A stretch of 64,000 nt of DNA from Adenophora triphylla var. japonica (GCA_022495995.1 JAFEMH010001307.1:248001-312000); one strand, 5' to 3'. Positions 10,606 to 23,639 are shown, counted from the stretch's first letter. Translations and numbers: made by a program. The notes: generated by a model not told the origin, from the sequence alone.

Positions 10606-11227
10606 TATTGCGTCTCAGACATTAAAATGATTTTTAACGAAAATTAAAAAAAATATAATGGAGTACGTGTTTTGAATATAAAAATTGAGGTAGGTAAAGA
10701 AAAAATGAGGTAGAAAATAGTTAGTAAATAATTATTGTTATTATAACAGTGGGTCCCATAAGTAAAAATATTTAAAAAAATCATTTTGGGAGTGTGAATT
10801 ATTAATTAGGACACTCAAAATAAAATAAAAATGTGTTTTTTTAGAATGGGGGTATATAGTAACATTATCAAAATGTGTAGGTACATATAAATTGCTTTTG
10901 GTAATTATACTCTACGACAATAAGTATGAGTAGTTATAGCATTTTATGTGGATAGAATTTCATTTTAACTACACTTTCTATCTTAAAAATGAAAATTTAT
11001 TTTTGTTAATCATTAAAAACAAAATAGAATTTTTATTTTGCAACGGAAATATGAAAAAGAAAGGTTTATTTAGTTATTTATGGATCACATAGAACTCGTG
11101 GAAATCAATATAATCATTCATGATCAGAGGCCCTGTACGTACGTGTTCATGTTATGATATCATTTAATATTAAACCAAATTTGAGTTCTTAAGTAAGGTA
11201 ATAAGTGAAGATAGTAAGTTTATTGTT

Positions 11228-11664
11228 GGGAATTTGTCCCATAAGTTTCTTTTGAAACAAATCACTTTTCACTAAATTTTTCATTTTATTAAAATGATCA
11301 GGAAGTTCTTTTTACAAGTGAACTTTCAATTTTGCCCTCACAACATTCTGAAAATATAATACAACATTCAGAATTTTTTTAAAAAAAATAATTTTTTTTT
11401 GAAAATATAATACAACATTCTGAATATAATACAACATTCTGAAAATATAATACAACATTCTGATTTTTTATTTTTTTTTTGTATTTAAAAAAATTATTAT
11501 TTTTTTTTAAAAAAAATTGAAAATATAATACAACATTCTGAAAATATAATACAACATTCTTTGGGGGGTATTTTCGTCCAAAATGATAAAAAATTGATAC
11601 ACTCATTTAAAAGGAACTTATTGAGCATAGATTTAAAAAAGAGGAACTTATGGGGCAATGATCC
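11228..11664. mobile_element. MULE-type MITE with 9-bp target duplication (family copy 1)
   Basis: It starts GGGAATTTGTCCCATAAG and its reverse-complemented end is GGATCATTGCCCCATAAG. It is flanked by TTTATTGTT (11219-11227) and TTTATTGTA (11665-11673), 8 of 9 identical. The same subterminal sequence (AACAAATCACTTTTCACTAA) and the TATAATACAACA interior occur in the element at 30334-30778. No coding capacity. Confidence 0.75.
11345..11560. repeat. Short tandem repeats TATAATACAACATTCTG
   Basis: About six copies of a 17-21 bp unit (core ATAATACAACATTCT, often preceded by GAAA), interrupted by A/T-rich blocks, inside the MULE-type MITE. Related TATAATACAACA copies lie in the family member at 30334-30778, so it is an element feature rather than a host satellite. 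Confidence 0.75.
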
Positions 11665-11861
11665 TTTATTGTATAATATTCCAAAATGACAAAAATAAAT
11701 AAATACTTTAATGAAAAGAAAAATTGAAATGAAATGTTATTTAGAGCACTCAACTCAATTTTGTTTTTCTAACAATGATGGTTTTTCTCCAAAATTTAAG
11801 AGCATACATCTATTTCATAATAAATGTCTCATTTTTTCTTTTTAACTACTCAAAATAAATA

Positions 11862-12099
11862 TTTCCTCCGTCCCAGTCCAGTGTAAATTTTTGGTCAAAT
11901 TTGACCAACTTTGACCAATAATTTAAGGCCATAATAATGATCCTAATAAAAATTTAAAAATTTGTTATTGTATCACGCTTAATAATATTAACAATAACAT
12001 TTTTTGAATTTTTATTAGGATCATTATTATGGCCTTAAACTATTGGTCAAAGTTGGTCAAAGTTGACCAAAAGTTTACACTGGACTGGGACGGAGGGAA
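11862..12099. mobile_element. Stowaway-type fold-back MITE
   Basis: Nearly the whole element is one inverted repeat. The left arm TTTCCTCCGTCCCAGTCCAG and the right arm CTGGACTGGGACGGAGGGAA pair, and pairing continues through TTGGTCAAA/TTTGACCAA blocks and GGCCATAATAATGATCC to a loop near 11975. TA flanks both ends (11860-11861, 12100-12101). It is 238 bp, and a transcript would make a ~100-bp hairpin, a potential small-RNA source. Confidence 0.88.
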
Positions 12100-12938
12100 T
12101 ATTATAATATAAAAAGAAAATAATTTGAATGTCATTGATCTTAGTAAATGCAATATTGTACAAATATTAAAAAATAGTCAATAAATCAATGATACTTATT
12201 TTATGGAAATGAGAAATATTCCGTTGAACTTAATAGGTAAAGTTGTGATGATGAGATTTTCTTTATGTGACAAAATAACGTTATATGAAATTTAAGAGAC
12301 GTGAGTGTGACACATGAACAATAACATCTAAACATAATATGAAGGAGATTTAAGTATAATAAAAGCAATAACAGAACGTTTATCGGTCCATCTAATTCGA
12401 CTTATACTCGATCCGAAGAAGAAATTTACTTATTAAGCATGATGCTCTAGAGCTATATTACGTCTAAATTAAGCGAGTGAGTATAAATATCGCGATACAT
12501 TAGGAAAATAAATTAATTTGTCATTTTCCGTAAATGGTTGTTTCATTAATCTAGAAATAATGTAAAATTCACATGCACAAAGGTGAGATAGAAAATTCGA
12601 GTGAGTTTATTATATTTTAGCAAGTTAAGATCTTACACCTAAATTGCTAGAAATGATAGACATAATTGTTGGGTTTTAGTGATATTCCGTTGGACACTTG
12701 ACCAAAAACTCTTTTAAAGAAAATTATTAAATGTTCTTTCAAAAATTATGAATATTAAAGTACGGATGAGATTCGAGGCCAATGAAATGAAATGCATATT
12801 CAAATCTCAATCTAATATTGCTAGTTGTTTTTTATTGCGATGATTCCACTTACAAAAAAAAATCAGAAAAAGATAACGGATATAGCTTGCGCTATAACTT
12901 TTTGGTGAGGTTTGAACTCTTGATTTTTTATAGTCTTT

Positions 12939-13221
12939 CTGTCTCAATATAAATGTCTCAACTTTTCATATTGGGAGTCCCATTTAAAATGTTTCAATCA
13001 AAAAAGAAAAGTTTTTATTACTATTTCACCCACTCATTCTCTTTCCTACTTTACTTTTACACTCACAACATTCTCTCTCCTAACTATTCTTCCCACTCAT
13101 TCTATTTCCTATTTAATTTTTCATACTCACAACATTTAAACTTTTTCTCTTTCCTACCTCACTTTTCTTAATTCCCGAGCCGAACCCATTTATGAACATT
13201 TAAATTGGGTGGAGGTAGTAT
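12939..13221. mobile_element. Degenerate Stowaway-type MITE
   Basis: The left end resembles CTGTCTCAATATAAATGTCTC and the right end carries AAATTGGGTGGAGGTAGTATA. Between them lie the CACTCATTCTCTTTCC and ACTCACAACATT blocks shared with the better preserved copy at 23861-24147. The terminal repeats are too mutated to fix borders. Confidence 0.5.
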
Positions 13222-14668
13222 AAAAAAAGATAGCAGATTTTGATTTTTGATTGAGCTATAACTTTTTTGTATAACCATATCTACTCAATGTCAAGTTAGA
13301 CGCGCAAACAACTTTTATAAGAGAAGAAAGATGAGACTCGATCGAATGTAAAACCTTTTTTTCTATTGGAAGCCTCAGTAGAGCAGACACTTTTTCATTT
13401 AGTTCAAGTATACCTCACTCCACTGTTTTGGAATTGTGTTCTATCATAGCATTACTGTCCTATACCAGTAATTGATGGCGAGAATCGACATACATGCAAT
13501 AATCTTATGAAAGCAATAAAGAAAAAAATACGAGATTTGTTCACCCCATTCACCCCTAAAAGGGACTACATATGGGGAAACTAACAAGCCAGGATATTTA
13601 ATATAATCACAAATCTGTCGTGTTACAATAGAGAACATATTTTGTCTCACCAAAATAATTTCACTCTATGCCCACACCCTCACACAATCACCATATACAT
13701 GCTTTCCGACAAATCAAGGAATGCCCCTAAGGGCACCCCAAGGCTGCCCCGCCTTGCCCTATAATCTCTTACTAATCTCACATACTCTCTATAGATATCT
13801 TGTTTATATTAAATAAGCACCTATAATATTGGCTATCACTCTGCTTAAATATATATCAAAGAGCAAACCCTAAACCCTATCAAAGAAAGAAACCCGAAAC
13901 AGCCAAATTGGCTCCGCCCACGATTTTTCTAGCCAAACATGACCGTGTAAACAACGCCCAAAAAAATCACCTTTACCGACCTTATCAGCCTATTTTCAGT
14001 CTTTTCATCATTTTCCTCCCAATTTTCTCAAATTTGTTTCTATCCCAACATCCACTCTCTCCAATGTGAAAGGAGAAAGAAATGAAATGATTAAAGGTGT
14101 AGAATTTGTCAATTGAATGCTTCCACTTTCAGTGTTAGATTTTATGTTCCAAGCTTTTTGGTAGGCTCAATTCTCAACCTCAACTCTACACAACACAATG
14201 ACAAATGATAAAAAAAAAAAAAAATTAAAAAAAAATTAAAAAAATAAAAAAATTAAAAAATAGTGACAAGTGGTCGATGGATTTTTGCCCACGAATCCCA
14301 TTTATTATTACTTTAAAGTTTGGGCATCAATATATTTGAGTACTAATAAACTGCATTTTAGGATTGATGCAATGTCATAATGAGAATCCTAATAATTAGT
14401 GGGTTTAATCACATCTTAGAATATATGTTAAATTCGTTATTCTAGTCTCCCTTTCCCCCGTTGAAATTTTGGTTTTGAAAAAGTAAGATTTGACTAACTT
14501 TTAAACAAGAATTTCATAAGATTTCATTTTAGGGTAATGAAAATTAATTGTACATTAATAATCTACATTTGAAATAGATTAATTTGATATATTTATTTTT
14601 TCAAAATCAATTTGTGGTGAATGAGAATTAATGCTCAAAATATGCAAAATGAAATGGGTTTATGAAGA
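13222..14668. other. Intergenic region, nothing recognised
   Basis: AT-rich sequence with a poly-A/AAATTAAAAA tract at 14209-14262 and two telo-box units (AAACCCTAAACCCT) at 13866. I see no exon, transposon ends or RNA gene. Confidence 0.5.
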
Positions 14669-15357
14669 GTTTGTGAATATGGAATGTCATATCCCACATT
14701 ACTTAGAAATCAAAAAGTATGAGAGTTTTTAAACTCATCCACTTGAAGAAGGTAACAATCAAGTGTTGTCCTTCTACCATGCAATCTAGTACAACTTGGG
14801 CCAACCATGCATTCAAATGGGCTATTGGGCTAGTTTTGTTCTAGCTAAAAATGGACCCATAACTCACATCGATCGCTGGGGAGCCTTAAACTTTTGACAA
14901 AGTTCAGCTCGATGGCGGTCCAGGGTTCAATCGGTTTCGTCCAGATCAGATCAAATGGTTTCCATAACTCTTCATATCCTATAAATAGACCCCCTAATTG
15001 ACAAATCTTTTCGCTCAATTCATTCTAATCATTCAAAGCATTAGATATTCAATTAAATCATCTAGTTGCATTATTTTCTTCTTTCAAAGTTTAAAAGTTC
15101 TAAACACCTTGAGTTCGACGAGTTTTTGATTTGAAATGTTTCTATCAAGAATTATAAGTCGTTTTATCTTAGAGAAGATTGCCATCAACTGTAGCAGTTG
15201 AACGGAGCAATATCTTCTTACGGAAATTGTGTCCAAATACAAGACTCGACTTTTGATTATTTTAATTTTCGCATTTATTATTTATTTGCTGTTATTAAAT
15301 TTATTTGCTATTTTCAAAAAAATATTTTCCAAATATTATTTTTAATATTTTACTACA
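14669..15357 (+). repeat. Probable solo LTR of a copia-type element
   Basis: It begins near TGTGAATATGGAATGTC, continues with ATCCCACATTACTTAGAAA and has a TATA box (CTATAAATAGAC, about 14979-14990). Leader-like sequence with CAATTCATTCTAATCATTC follows, then a T/A-rich 3' part ending TACTACA. This order (promoter, leader, AT-rich tail) is typical of copia LTRs in plants. No second copy, primer-binding site or confirmed target duplication is present, so the exact ends are guesses. Confidence 0.4.
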
Positions 15358-16271
15358 CCCCCATTTTTTAAAGCAATAATCTATCTATATATAATAATAA
15401 GATTGTGGTAATTTTTGTGGCTTTGAGGGGCATTTTCGACATTTCACACGGTGGCAAAGTGGCAAATAACAAGGCCAAAATACCACGTGGCGTCGTGTTA
15501 TTGGCCAAATTTTTTTTTTTTTTTAATTCAGTTTGGACAAATGTCGCCTAACGGGGGAGGGGCATTTTGGTCATTTCGTTGGCGCGTGTATACACGCGCC
15601 GACAAGGGGGCGTTTCCTCAGCATTTTTCTTTTTTTTATTTTGGTTTTTTTGGTTTTTGACACATGTCAACACCCCATTTGCTGTACGAATTTCGAAAAA
15701 AATAAATTTATCCCATTTCTTTGACCTCAATTATTATATATTAAAAATAATTATTATTTTTTTTTACACCAAAATTCATAATTTTTTTTTCTCTTTAAAC
15801 AGAGACTATTTTCATTTGATTTGGACACAGAAAAAAAATCATATTTAAAAATATAAATTTCTAATTATCCTTTGTTAATTTTTCTTTTTCATTTTTCAAT
15901 ATGGTTTTAGTCAAAATTATTTAAGTGTGAAGTATATTTTTTATTATAAATGATAATGGTAATAATATTAATTTTACTAAGAATATAAAATAACATAAAA
16001 GTGATGGGGTATAGGATAATGCGTTGGAATGGGTAATATGGTTATTGATTTATTTTAGTTCGATACATTAAACAACTTATTTATTTTATTTAAAAAAAAA
16101 TTGAAGCATAGTAAATAAAATATTAATTAATTTTATTAACAATTACCCAAATAAATTGGATAGCAAATGATTTATTTTGTTTCTTATTTTTTTGGTGTAA
16201 AAAAAATTAAGAATATGAAATAAAATAAAAGTGGTGGGATATAGGATGATGAGTTTGAATGGGTTGAATTA

Positions 16272-16273
<2 letters not shown>

Positions 16274-16338
<65 letters not shown>
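16274..16338. repeat. (TA)n microsatellite
   Basis: About 32 uninterrupted TA dinucleotides inside the Helitron at 15380-19310. A second tract occupies about 18025-18092. Confidence 0.95.
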
Positions 16339-16340
<2 letters not shown>

Positions 16341-16605
16341 GGGATTGTGATGAATGTGGGTTTTGGTTTCGATTTAATAAGTGAGATGGGGTAATTACTT
16401 TTATTAACAATTATCCAAATAAAGTGGATAGTAAATGATTTATTTTGTTTCTTATTTTTTTTTTAAATTATGAGAGCCGTAAATTACACGGGCATAAAGA
16501 GGCGCGTGAATGCATTTTTTTTTAATTTGATAAATTTAGTTTTTTATTTTTCATGGTCTTTGTAGTAAAAATTAAATAAGTGTGAAGTAATTATTTTAAA
16601 TTAGA

Positions 16606-16714
<109 letters not shown>

Positions 16715-16964
16715 TTTTTACTAATTATAAAAGTAAATAATATGAAATAAAATAAAAGTGGTGGGGTATAAGATAATGAGTTGGAATGATGTTGAATATA
16801 TATTTAATATTAATAATTATATACTCCTATGTATATTTTATATTTAAAATCATATATATGTATATTTAATATTAATAATTATATATGTATATAAATATAA
16901 TTACACCTACCTTGAACTTGAAGCTTCATTATATACCAAGGCCAAGACAATTTTTGATTCGTTT

Positions 16965-17240
16965 TCTTTTGATGTGGGAAATTTGCCTTCGCCTTGGCTC
17001 GGCCCTTGGGCTTGCCTTGGCTCGGCCTTGCCTTGGCCTTTAGCCCACATGGAAAAAACCAAAGTAAGATGAGTTGCCTTCGTTATATAATGAGAATAAA
17101 GCTTAGCCAAGCATGCATGATTCGTCCGAGGCATTATCAATGGTCGGCTTGGCCTTGGCTCGGCCCTTGGCCTTGCCTTGGCCTTGCCCTTGGCCTTTAT
17201 CCCACATGAAAAAAAAACAAAGTAAGATGAGTTGCCTTGG
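16965..17240. repeat. GC-rich CCTTGGCTCGGCC repeats (copies 1 and 2)
   Basis: CTTGGCCTTGGCTCGGCCCT repeats followed by CCCACATGGAAAAAA and CAAAGTAAGATGAGTTGCCTT occur twice here and again at about 18425-18620. They are local direct repeats within the Helitron; the Leu/Ala/Gly-rich open frames across them are low-complexity artefacts. Confidence 0.8.
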
Positions 17241-17257
17241 TTATATAATGAGCATGA

Positions 17258-17407
17258 TCATACAATTAGGATTGGACATGTGAAATACGTGTGTTTACAC
17301 ACACGCACACACGCACGTATACGCGCATACGCGCACATACGTACACACGCACACAAGCACCCCACATGGTCATACAATTAGGATTGGACATGTGAAATAC
17401 GTGTGTT
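17258..17407. repeat. 60-bp alternating pyrimidine-purine tract between 38-bp direct repeats
   Basis: Identical 38-bp copies beginning TCATACAATTAGGATTGG lie at 17258-17295 and 17370-17407. Between them 17296-17355 alternates pyrimidine and purine at every base, mixing CA, CG and TA steps (for example GTATACGCGCATACGCGCAC). Such tracts are the classic Z-DNA-forming sequence type; actual Z-formation is inferred. Confidence 0.85.
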
Positions 17408-18020
17408 GCCATGTGTCAAGATAAAAAAAAAATTAACTTAATATAAATTAATTTTGTTTTTTTGTTTTTTTACACCAAAATTCATAATTTTATTTTCTCT
17501 TTAAATAAAGACTTATTTTATTTGATTTGGACAAAGAGAAAAAATCTTTTTTTTTAAAAACAAATTTGTTAATTATCCTTTACTAATTTTTCAATTTCTT
17601 TTTATTGAAAATTAATTAAGTGTGAAGTAATTTTTTTTTATTATAAATGATAATAAAAAAAATTATTTTTTAAATTTATTATTTTATTATTTTATTTTTT
17701 CACCTAAATTCATAATTTTTTTACTCTTTAAATAGAGACTTCATTCATTTGATTTGGATAAAGAAAAATAATCCTCTATTTTAAATATAAATTTGTTAAT
17801 TATCCTTTACTAATTTTTTAATTTCTTTTCAGTGAAAATTAATTAAGTTGGAAGTAATTTTTTTATTATAAATGATAATAATAATAATTATTATTATTAT
17901 ACTAAAAAAAAGGAATATAATATAAAATAAAAGTGATGGGTATAGGATGATAAGTTGGAATGATTTTGAATATGTATAAACAAAATCATTGTTTATTTAT
18001 AAAGTATATATGATTATTTA

Positions 18021-18095
<75 letters not shown>

Positions 18096-18399
18096 TTTAT
18101 TTTTCTTCTCAAAATTAAATAAGCTAAATTCAAAATAAATTTCATAATTATGTTCATAATGAGTTAATGTAAATAAATATTACATATTTTTTTAGATGTA
18201 CGAGCATGAGTTAAGGGAAAGTTTTCATTTGATCTTTTCTTTATTTCTATTTGCTTTCTTTCTACTTTTTATAATTTGTTCTCTTATTTTCTTCCTTTCA
18301 AGATATATGTATATTTAATATTCATAATTATATATGTATATAAATATAATTACACATCCTTTGAACTTGAAGCCTCATTCTATACCAAGGTCAAGGCCA

Positions 18400-18640
18400 T
18401 TTTTGATTCGTTTTCTTTCGATGTGGGAAATATGCCATGGCCTTGGCCTTACCTCGGCTCGGCCCTTGGCCTTGCCTTGGCCTTGGCCTTTATCCCACAT
18501 GGAAAAAAAATCAAAGTAAGATGAGTTGTCTTGGTTATATAATGAGGATGAAGCTTAGCCAAGCATGCATGATTCATTCGTGGCATTATCAATGGTCGGC
18601 TTGGCCTTGGCCTTCCGTGTGTTTCCATGTGCGAAGATAA
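18400..18640. repeat. GC-rich CCTTGGCTCGGCC repeats (copy 3)
   Basis: A third copy of the block at 16920-17240, including the leading GAACTTGAAGC and TTTTTGATTCGTTTTCTTT and the trailing AATGGTCGGCTTGGCCTTGG. Copies 1 and 3 start ~1.45 kb apart, so the Helitron interior contains a large internal duplication. Confidence 0.8.
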
Positions 18641-19485
18641 AAAAAACATAATTTAATATAAATTAATTTTGTTTATTTTTTTCCATCAAAATTCATAATT
18701 TTTTTTCTCTTTAAATAGAGACTTATTTCATTTGATTTCGACAAAGAAAAAAAATCATCTTTTTTAAATATAAATTTGTTAATTATCCGTTACTAATTTT
18801 TCAATTTCTTTTTAGTGAAAATTATTTATGTGTGAAGTAATTTTTTTCAATAAAAAAATCAATTGTAACTCTCTCTATACTTTCACTTTGTACTCGCGCA
18901 ACAAAATTTATAAACATCTTTTGGTATGACCAAAGCTTTTGTTTTTATGTAAAAATTTCTCTTTATAAAAAATAAATAAAATATCACCTTTCTATTAACT
19001 AGATTTTCAATCTTCACCTTTTTTTAAACTGATTTCAATAACTTATTTCGTATTTGATAACCAAGTTTGTGTGTTTTATTTATTTTTTTTTAAATGATAA
19101 AATACTACAGAATTGTATATAGAGAAATGCGTATTCCTTATAAATTTTTTTCCTATTGTATTATTTTCTAATTTTTATGTACTGACAATGTAGTCTTTAA
19201 GAAAGTATTCCATAATACATAAATTAATTGAGTTCTTGGTTTATTTTAGTTCAATTTTTGTCTTTTAAATATATATTAACGTCCCGTGCATCACACGGGA
19301 GTCAATCTAGTATTTAGAAAAGTACTATTGGGTTTCTTTTTGTACCCCAATTATAGTGTTGATAGAATTTTGCACGGTAATGAGGGCTACATTGATTTGA
19401 TTTGCATTTATGTGTTTGGTTCATAATTAGCTATCGGAGTGCTTTATTTAAAACAAATACTCCAAATGTCCAAAAAAAAATCTTA

Positions 19486-19682
19486 GGCTCCGTTTGTTTA
19501 GCGTAAAACATTTTTCAAAAAATGATTTCCTGCAAAATATTTTTCGAAAAATGAAAATGTTTTCCGAAAAATGAAATAAATATGTTTAGCGTAAAACATT
19601 TTCTCAATTTTTCGGTGCGAAACAAACACCGAAAATGGGAAAAATGTTTTTCGAAAAACATTTTTCCCCAAAAAACGGAGCC
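19486..19682. mobile_element. Tourist/PIF-Harbinger-type MITE
   Basis: TTA duplications at 19483-19485 and 19683-19685 flank a 197-bp element starting GGCTCCGTTTGTTTAGCG and ending AAAAACGGAGCC. The inside consists of repeated GTAAAACATTTT and TTTTCGAAAAA blocks in both orientations. No ORF. Confidence 0.8.
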
Positions 19683-19839
19683 TTATATTAACTTGGATGG
19701 TCGATTTTAAGGAAAAATTATCGGTGGGTTCTTCATTCTAAGTCAAACGACCAACTAAGATATGAATTTTGAAATTTAATCAACTAATCCGGCTTCATAA
19801 TCAAAATTTCACATAGTCCTTCTTACCAAAAAAATATAA

Positions 19840-20038
19840 AACTAACCCCCTCTCTCTTTTCTCGCACTTTCTCTCTCTACCAACCCTTCCCCTTCCCCTT
19901 CCCCTTCTCAGCGACCCTTCCCTCCCCTCCAGTGACTATCTCCCCCTCCGACGACCACCATCTCAACTCCGGACAGACAACTTATACATTATTGATTATA
20001 CACACTCTTTAAACACACCCACACCCTCCATCCCAGGC

Positions 20039-20105
<67 letters not shown>

Positions 20106-20560
20106 TACACACTCTCTCCTTACTCTCTCTACCTATTGACCTCCGTCGACCACCTCCGACGAACACCTCCGCCTCCATTCCTACAAATCTGCTCCGACCG
20201 TCCTCTCTTTTCTCACCTCAGGCCATTCTCCCATCGGCGACCCCACCAATCCGGCAACCTCTTTGTCCGATGAACACCTCCGTCTCCGGCGACCGTCGCT
20301 CTCTTCCTCCCCAACTCCGGCGACCATCTCCCTCTAATCCGACGAATGTCTCCTCCTATTCCTGTAACCATCTCCCCTCTTCATCTCTCTCTCTCTCTAC
20401 TTTATCTCTCTAAATTACTTCCCCTTTCTCGTTTTTTCGGCCGTCTCAATTCGTCCGATCCGAGTTTGTGTGTGATGTGCTTGTGTGTGTCCATTTGTGC
20501 GTGTGTGTGTGTGTGCCCATTTTCACTTTTAGATGATCTGAATTGATTACGTGTAATACT
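19840..20560. repeat. CT-rich low-complexity region with (TC)n and (GT)n
   Basis: Pyrimidine-rich on the plus strand, with ~26 TC repeats at 20042-20094, CTCCGGCGACC/CTCCGACGAAC-like short repeats and a (GT)n run near 20500. The composition resembles a 5' UTR with a short coding start, but no convincing protein follows. Confidence 0.6.
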
Positions 20561-21173
20561 TGTTAATTTTTCAAGACATTTATAATTTTTTGTCTTAAAT
20601 TCTACTATATTACTGCGGAATGAAAATTTTGCTTCTTGGAAAAATCATCAAGATAGTGTTAATTAACAGCCCAGTGAGAGCTATTATTATTTTGAATACC
20701 CATTTGATTGAATGTTTGGACAATTGAATGATGAATATGAGAGGGAGAAGCTATTTTCTCTTGATGATGGCTGCCGTTCTCTTGAATTTTATTATTGAAC
20801 ATGAGAGAAAATGGAAACATTTCATTTCCATTGCAAAGAGCAAGGGATTAAAAAATGATCGACCATATATTTTACAAATGCACTCTTTCAGTTATATCAA
20901 ATTCCTTTAACTAGGAGCAAAAGAAATTATCTGAATTTCCAGACTTCGGAGTAAATCTATTGTCTTACAAGAGAAGAAGTTCTGTAAATACGTGAAAAAC
21001 ATAAAACGAGGCTTGATTCTGCCAAAGCATATAAGGAAAATAAAAGTGGACTTTTCTGATTTTGCAGAGAAGTCTATATTATTTATTGCCAGTAATTTCT
21101 GGGTATAACTAGACTCTAATTCACTAATGATTACACATATTTTTTATTTTTTATTTTGAATCATCATTCGAGG

Positions 21174-22015
21174 TTTTCATGAAAAAGCAAAAATAGAGTT
21201 ATAAAAGACTAAAAATAATTGTGAACTTAAGTAAAAAAAAACTGTGAAGATAACAAATATGTCAAATAATCTCATAAAATTGTAAAATTTGAGGTCATAA
21301 ATGACTAAAACAAATGTGAACTTAACAAAAATCAACAGTGAACTTAAGTAAAAACAATTGTGAACATAACAAATATGTCAAATAATCTCATAAAATTGCA
21401 AAAATAGAGGCCATAAAAGATTAAAACAACTGTGAACTTAAGTAAAAACAACTGTGAACATAATAAATATGCCAAATAATCTCATAAAATTGCAAAAATA
21501 GAGGTCATAAAAGACTAAAACAACTGTGAACTTAACAAAAAATAACAGTGAACTTAAGTAAAAATAACTGTGAACATAAAAAATGTCAAATAATCTCATA
21601 AAATTGCAAAAATAGAGGCCATAAAGGACTAAAACAACGGTGAACTTAACAAAAAACAACTGTGAACATAACAAATAGGTCAAATAATTTCATAAAATTG
21701 CAAAAAATAGAGGTCATAAAGGACTAAAATAATTGTGAACTTAACAAAAAACAACATTGAACTTAACAAATAGGTCAAATAATCTTATAAAATTGCAAAA
21801 TAAAGGTTATAAAAGACTAAAAACAACTGTGAACTTAACTAAAACAACTTAACTAAAAAAATATGTAAATTAAGTAAATAATAGTCATTTTCATGCAGAA
21901 ATTATGAATTTAGCTAAAACAACTGTAAACTTCTCTTAATTGTTATTGGAACAAATGTAAAAAAATAACTGTGAACTTATAAAAAACAACTGTGAACTTG
22001 TAACAAATGTGAACT
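21174..22015. repeat. Satellite-like tandem array, ~95/115-bp unit
   Basis: The landmark CAAATAATCTCATAAAATTG (or a near variant) occurs at 21262, 21378, 21472, 21585, 21680 and 21775, giving spacings of 116, 94, 113, 95 and 95. The ~20-bp length difference is an extra copy of a GTGAACTTAAGTAAAAA sub-block. Units share AACAACTGTGAACTTAAC and GAGGTCATAAAAGACTAAAA. Decayed half units continue to about 22015. Confidence 0.9.
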
Positions 22016-22924
22016 TTTCAAATTTACTCCAAATTATATGTTGATGCTACTAGTTTTATTCGTATTGACGATACGAAAACAACGGTAGTTTCAGAATTTT
22101 TTTTGAGTTCTAGATCTTAAGATATTTCATTTTAAAGTTTTGGTAGGAAAAAAAAAACGAAAAAGCAGGGGGGAAAGGGACAGCGACAGCTATCCCTTTT
22201 ATGTCGCATGGGGTGCCTATATCAAAAACGGGGTGTCATTATAAAGCGTGGACTTGGTAGAATTTTTTCAAAATGTGTGTCCTTGGTGGTTATTTTCATT
22301 AGGATAAGGAACTATTTGATAATTGCCCCTGATTTTAATTGAATATTGATCAAAATTTTAAGTCAACCTAAAATTTAAAACATTATTATTAATAATATGC
22401 TTTTGTGACGGGGGAGTTAAGAGAGTAGATACCCGGTATGAATAATTGGTATAGTTAAAAATTGATAGATTGAATTTTGACATTTGTAGAATTTGTAGTA
22501 TTTCTTATCCCTAATTATTAATTAAGAGAGGTACACTTTCTCTTATTTAATCAAGTTGTATAATGTTTAAATGTAGATATATTTAACATATTTTTGTTGA
22601 GTTATAGAAGTTAAGACTGCAATCTCTATAAACTATTCTAAGGTTGCAATTAGATTAGAGGATGTGTATATTTTCTATTTTTTTGTTTGGTTTTCTGTTC
22701 ACATGAGATCTTATGATTTTCCTTGTTTATTCAGGGTTTATGATTCTCTTTCTTAGTTAAGGGTTTTTTTGTATTACTTTTGTTTCCATTATGAAATCTT
22801 TGTTAGCTAATCTCAATTTACTATACGGAGAGAATGATGAATTGATTATTGATTTTTCTCCAAACAACAATGCATCAAATTTATATTTGAAAGGAAGGTT
22901 TTTCAATTGATCTTCCGATGACAA

Positions 22925-23040
22925 GAAGGTCGTAGACTAGTGGTAGGCACTATTCATTTAAGAACATAGATCCCAAATTCGAGTCACTTTTGCGGGAATA
23001 TGAAAACATGTTTAGATCCTCTTAAAAAAAAATTGATCTT
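22925..23040 (+). repeat. Degenerate tRNA-derived SINE head (tentative)
   Basis: TAGACTAGTGGTAGGC resembles a Pol III A box, and AAATTCGAGTCA, 39 bases later, a B box. The rest is not tRNA-like and no target duplication is visible. It could equally be chance. Confidence 0.25.
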
Positions 23041-23639
23041 CCGATCAATTTCGGCCTAACGCGAAATCGTATGTGATCCATTTAAAAGGGCTCGTAAGAA
23101 TGTGTCATGAAGAATTTCGGCGATGGCCGATATTTTAACTGAATTAATTAGGCAATCTCCTTCAAATATGATGAGTTGTGCTTCGTGTTTATAATCATTT
23201 CTCAGTATGTTTAGTTGATCATCGATTAAATGATTTGTACGATTTTATTGCTAGTGCTTCTTTTACGTATGTAAGCCCCTCTGTTTTGATTGACTATCCG
23301 ATATTTGTGGATAGTCAACTCCTTATTATTTGCATTTGCTAATAAAATGAGTTTATTTGCTTAAAAAGTTGTAATTCAAACAAAATAGATTGACTTGTTA
23401 AATCGGATAATTTATTAAGCCGGAGAGGTTATAAAAATTGGATTTTGGACCTATAGTGTTCACGAACTAACCTAATGGATCACTAGTCAGAAATTCCGAA
23501 GCCCAAAATCAAGATCAAGGTAATCCCAACCTATAAAAACAAGTTATTGTCTGATATGGTATTTAAGTCTTGGCAAACACAATTGGTTATAAGCCCGAAT
23601 CTCAAGCTGGGTAGAGCCCAAATTTAACACATACTAACA

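Noticed and set aside
13865..13878. Interstitial telomere repeat (AAACCCTAAACCCT)
   Set aside because: Only two units. More likely a telo-box-like word or chance.
16907..18649. Leu/Ala/Trp-rich open frames on both strands
   Set aside because: They are produced by CCTTGGCTCGGCC repeats in a Helitron. The repeat reads open in several frames.
20346..20546. Short Ser/Leu/Cys-rich open frame after the CT-rich region
   Set aside because: It is low-complexity sequence from CT and GT runs with no continuation or splice partner.
21174..22015. CRISPR-like regular repeats
   Set aside because: Units are contiguous satellite repeats without unique spacers, in a plant nuclear context.
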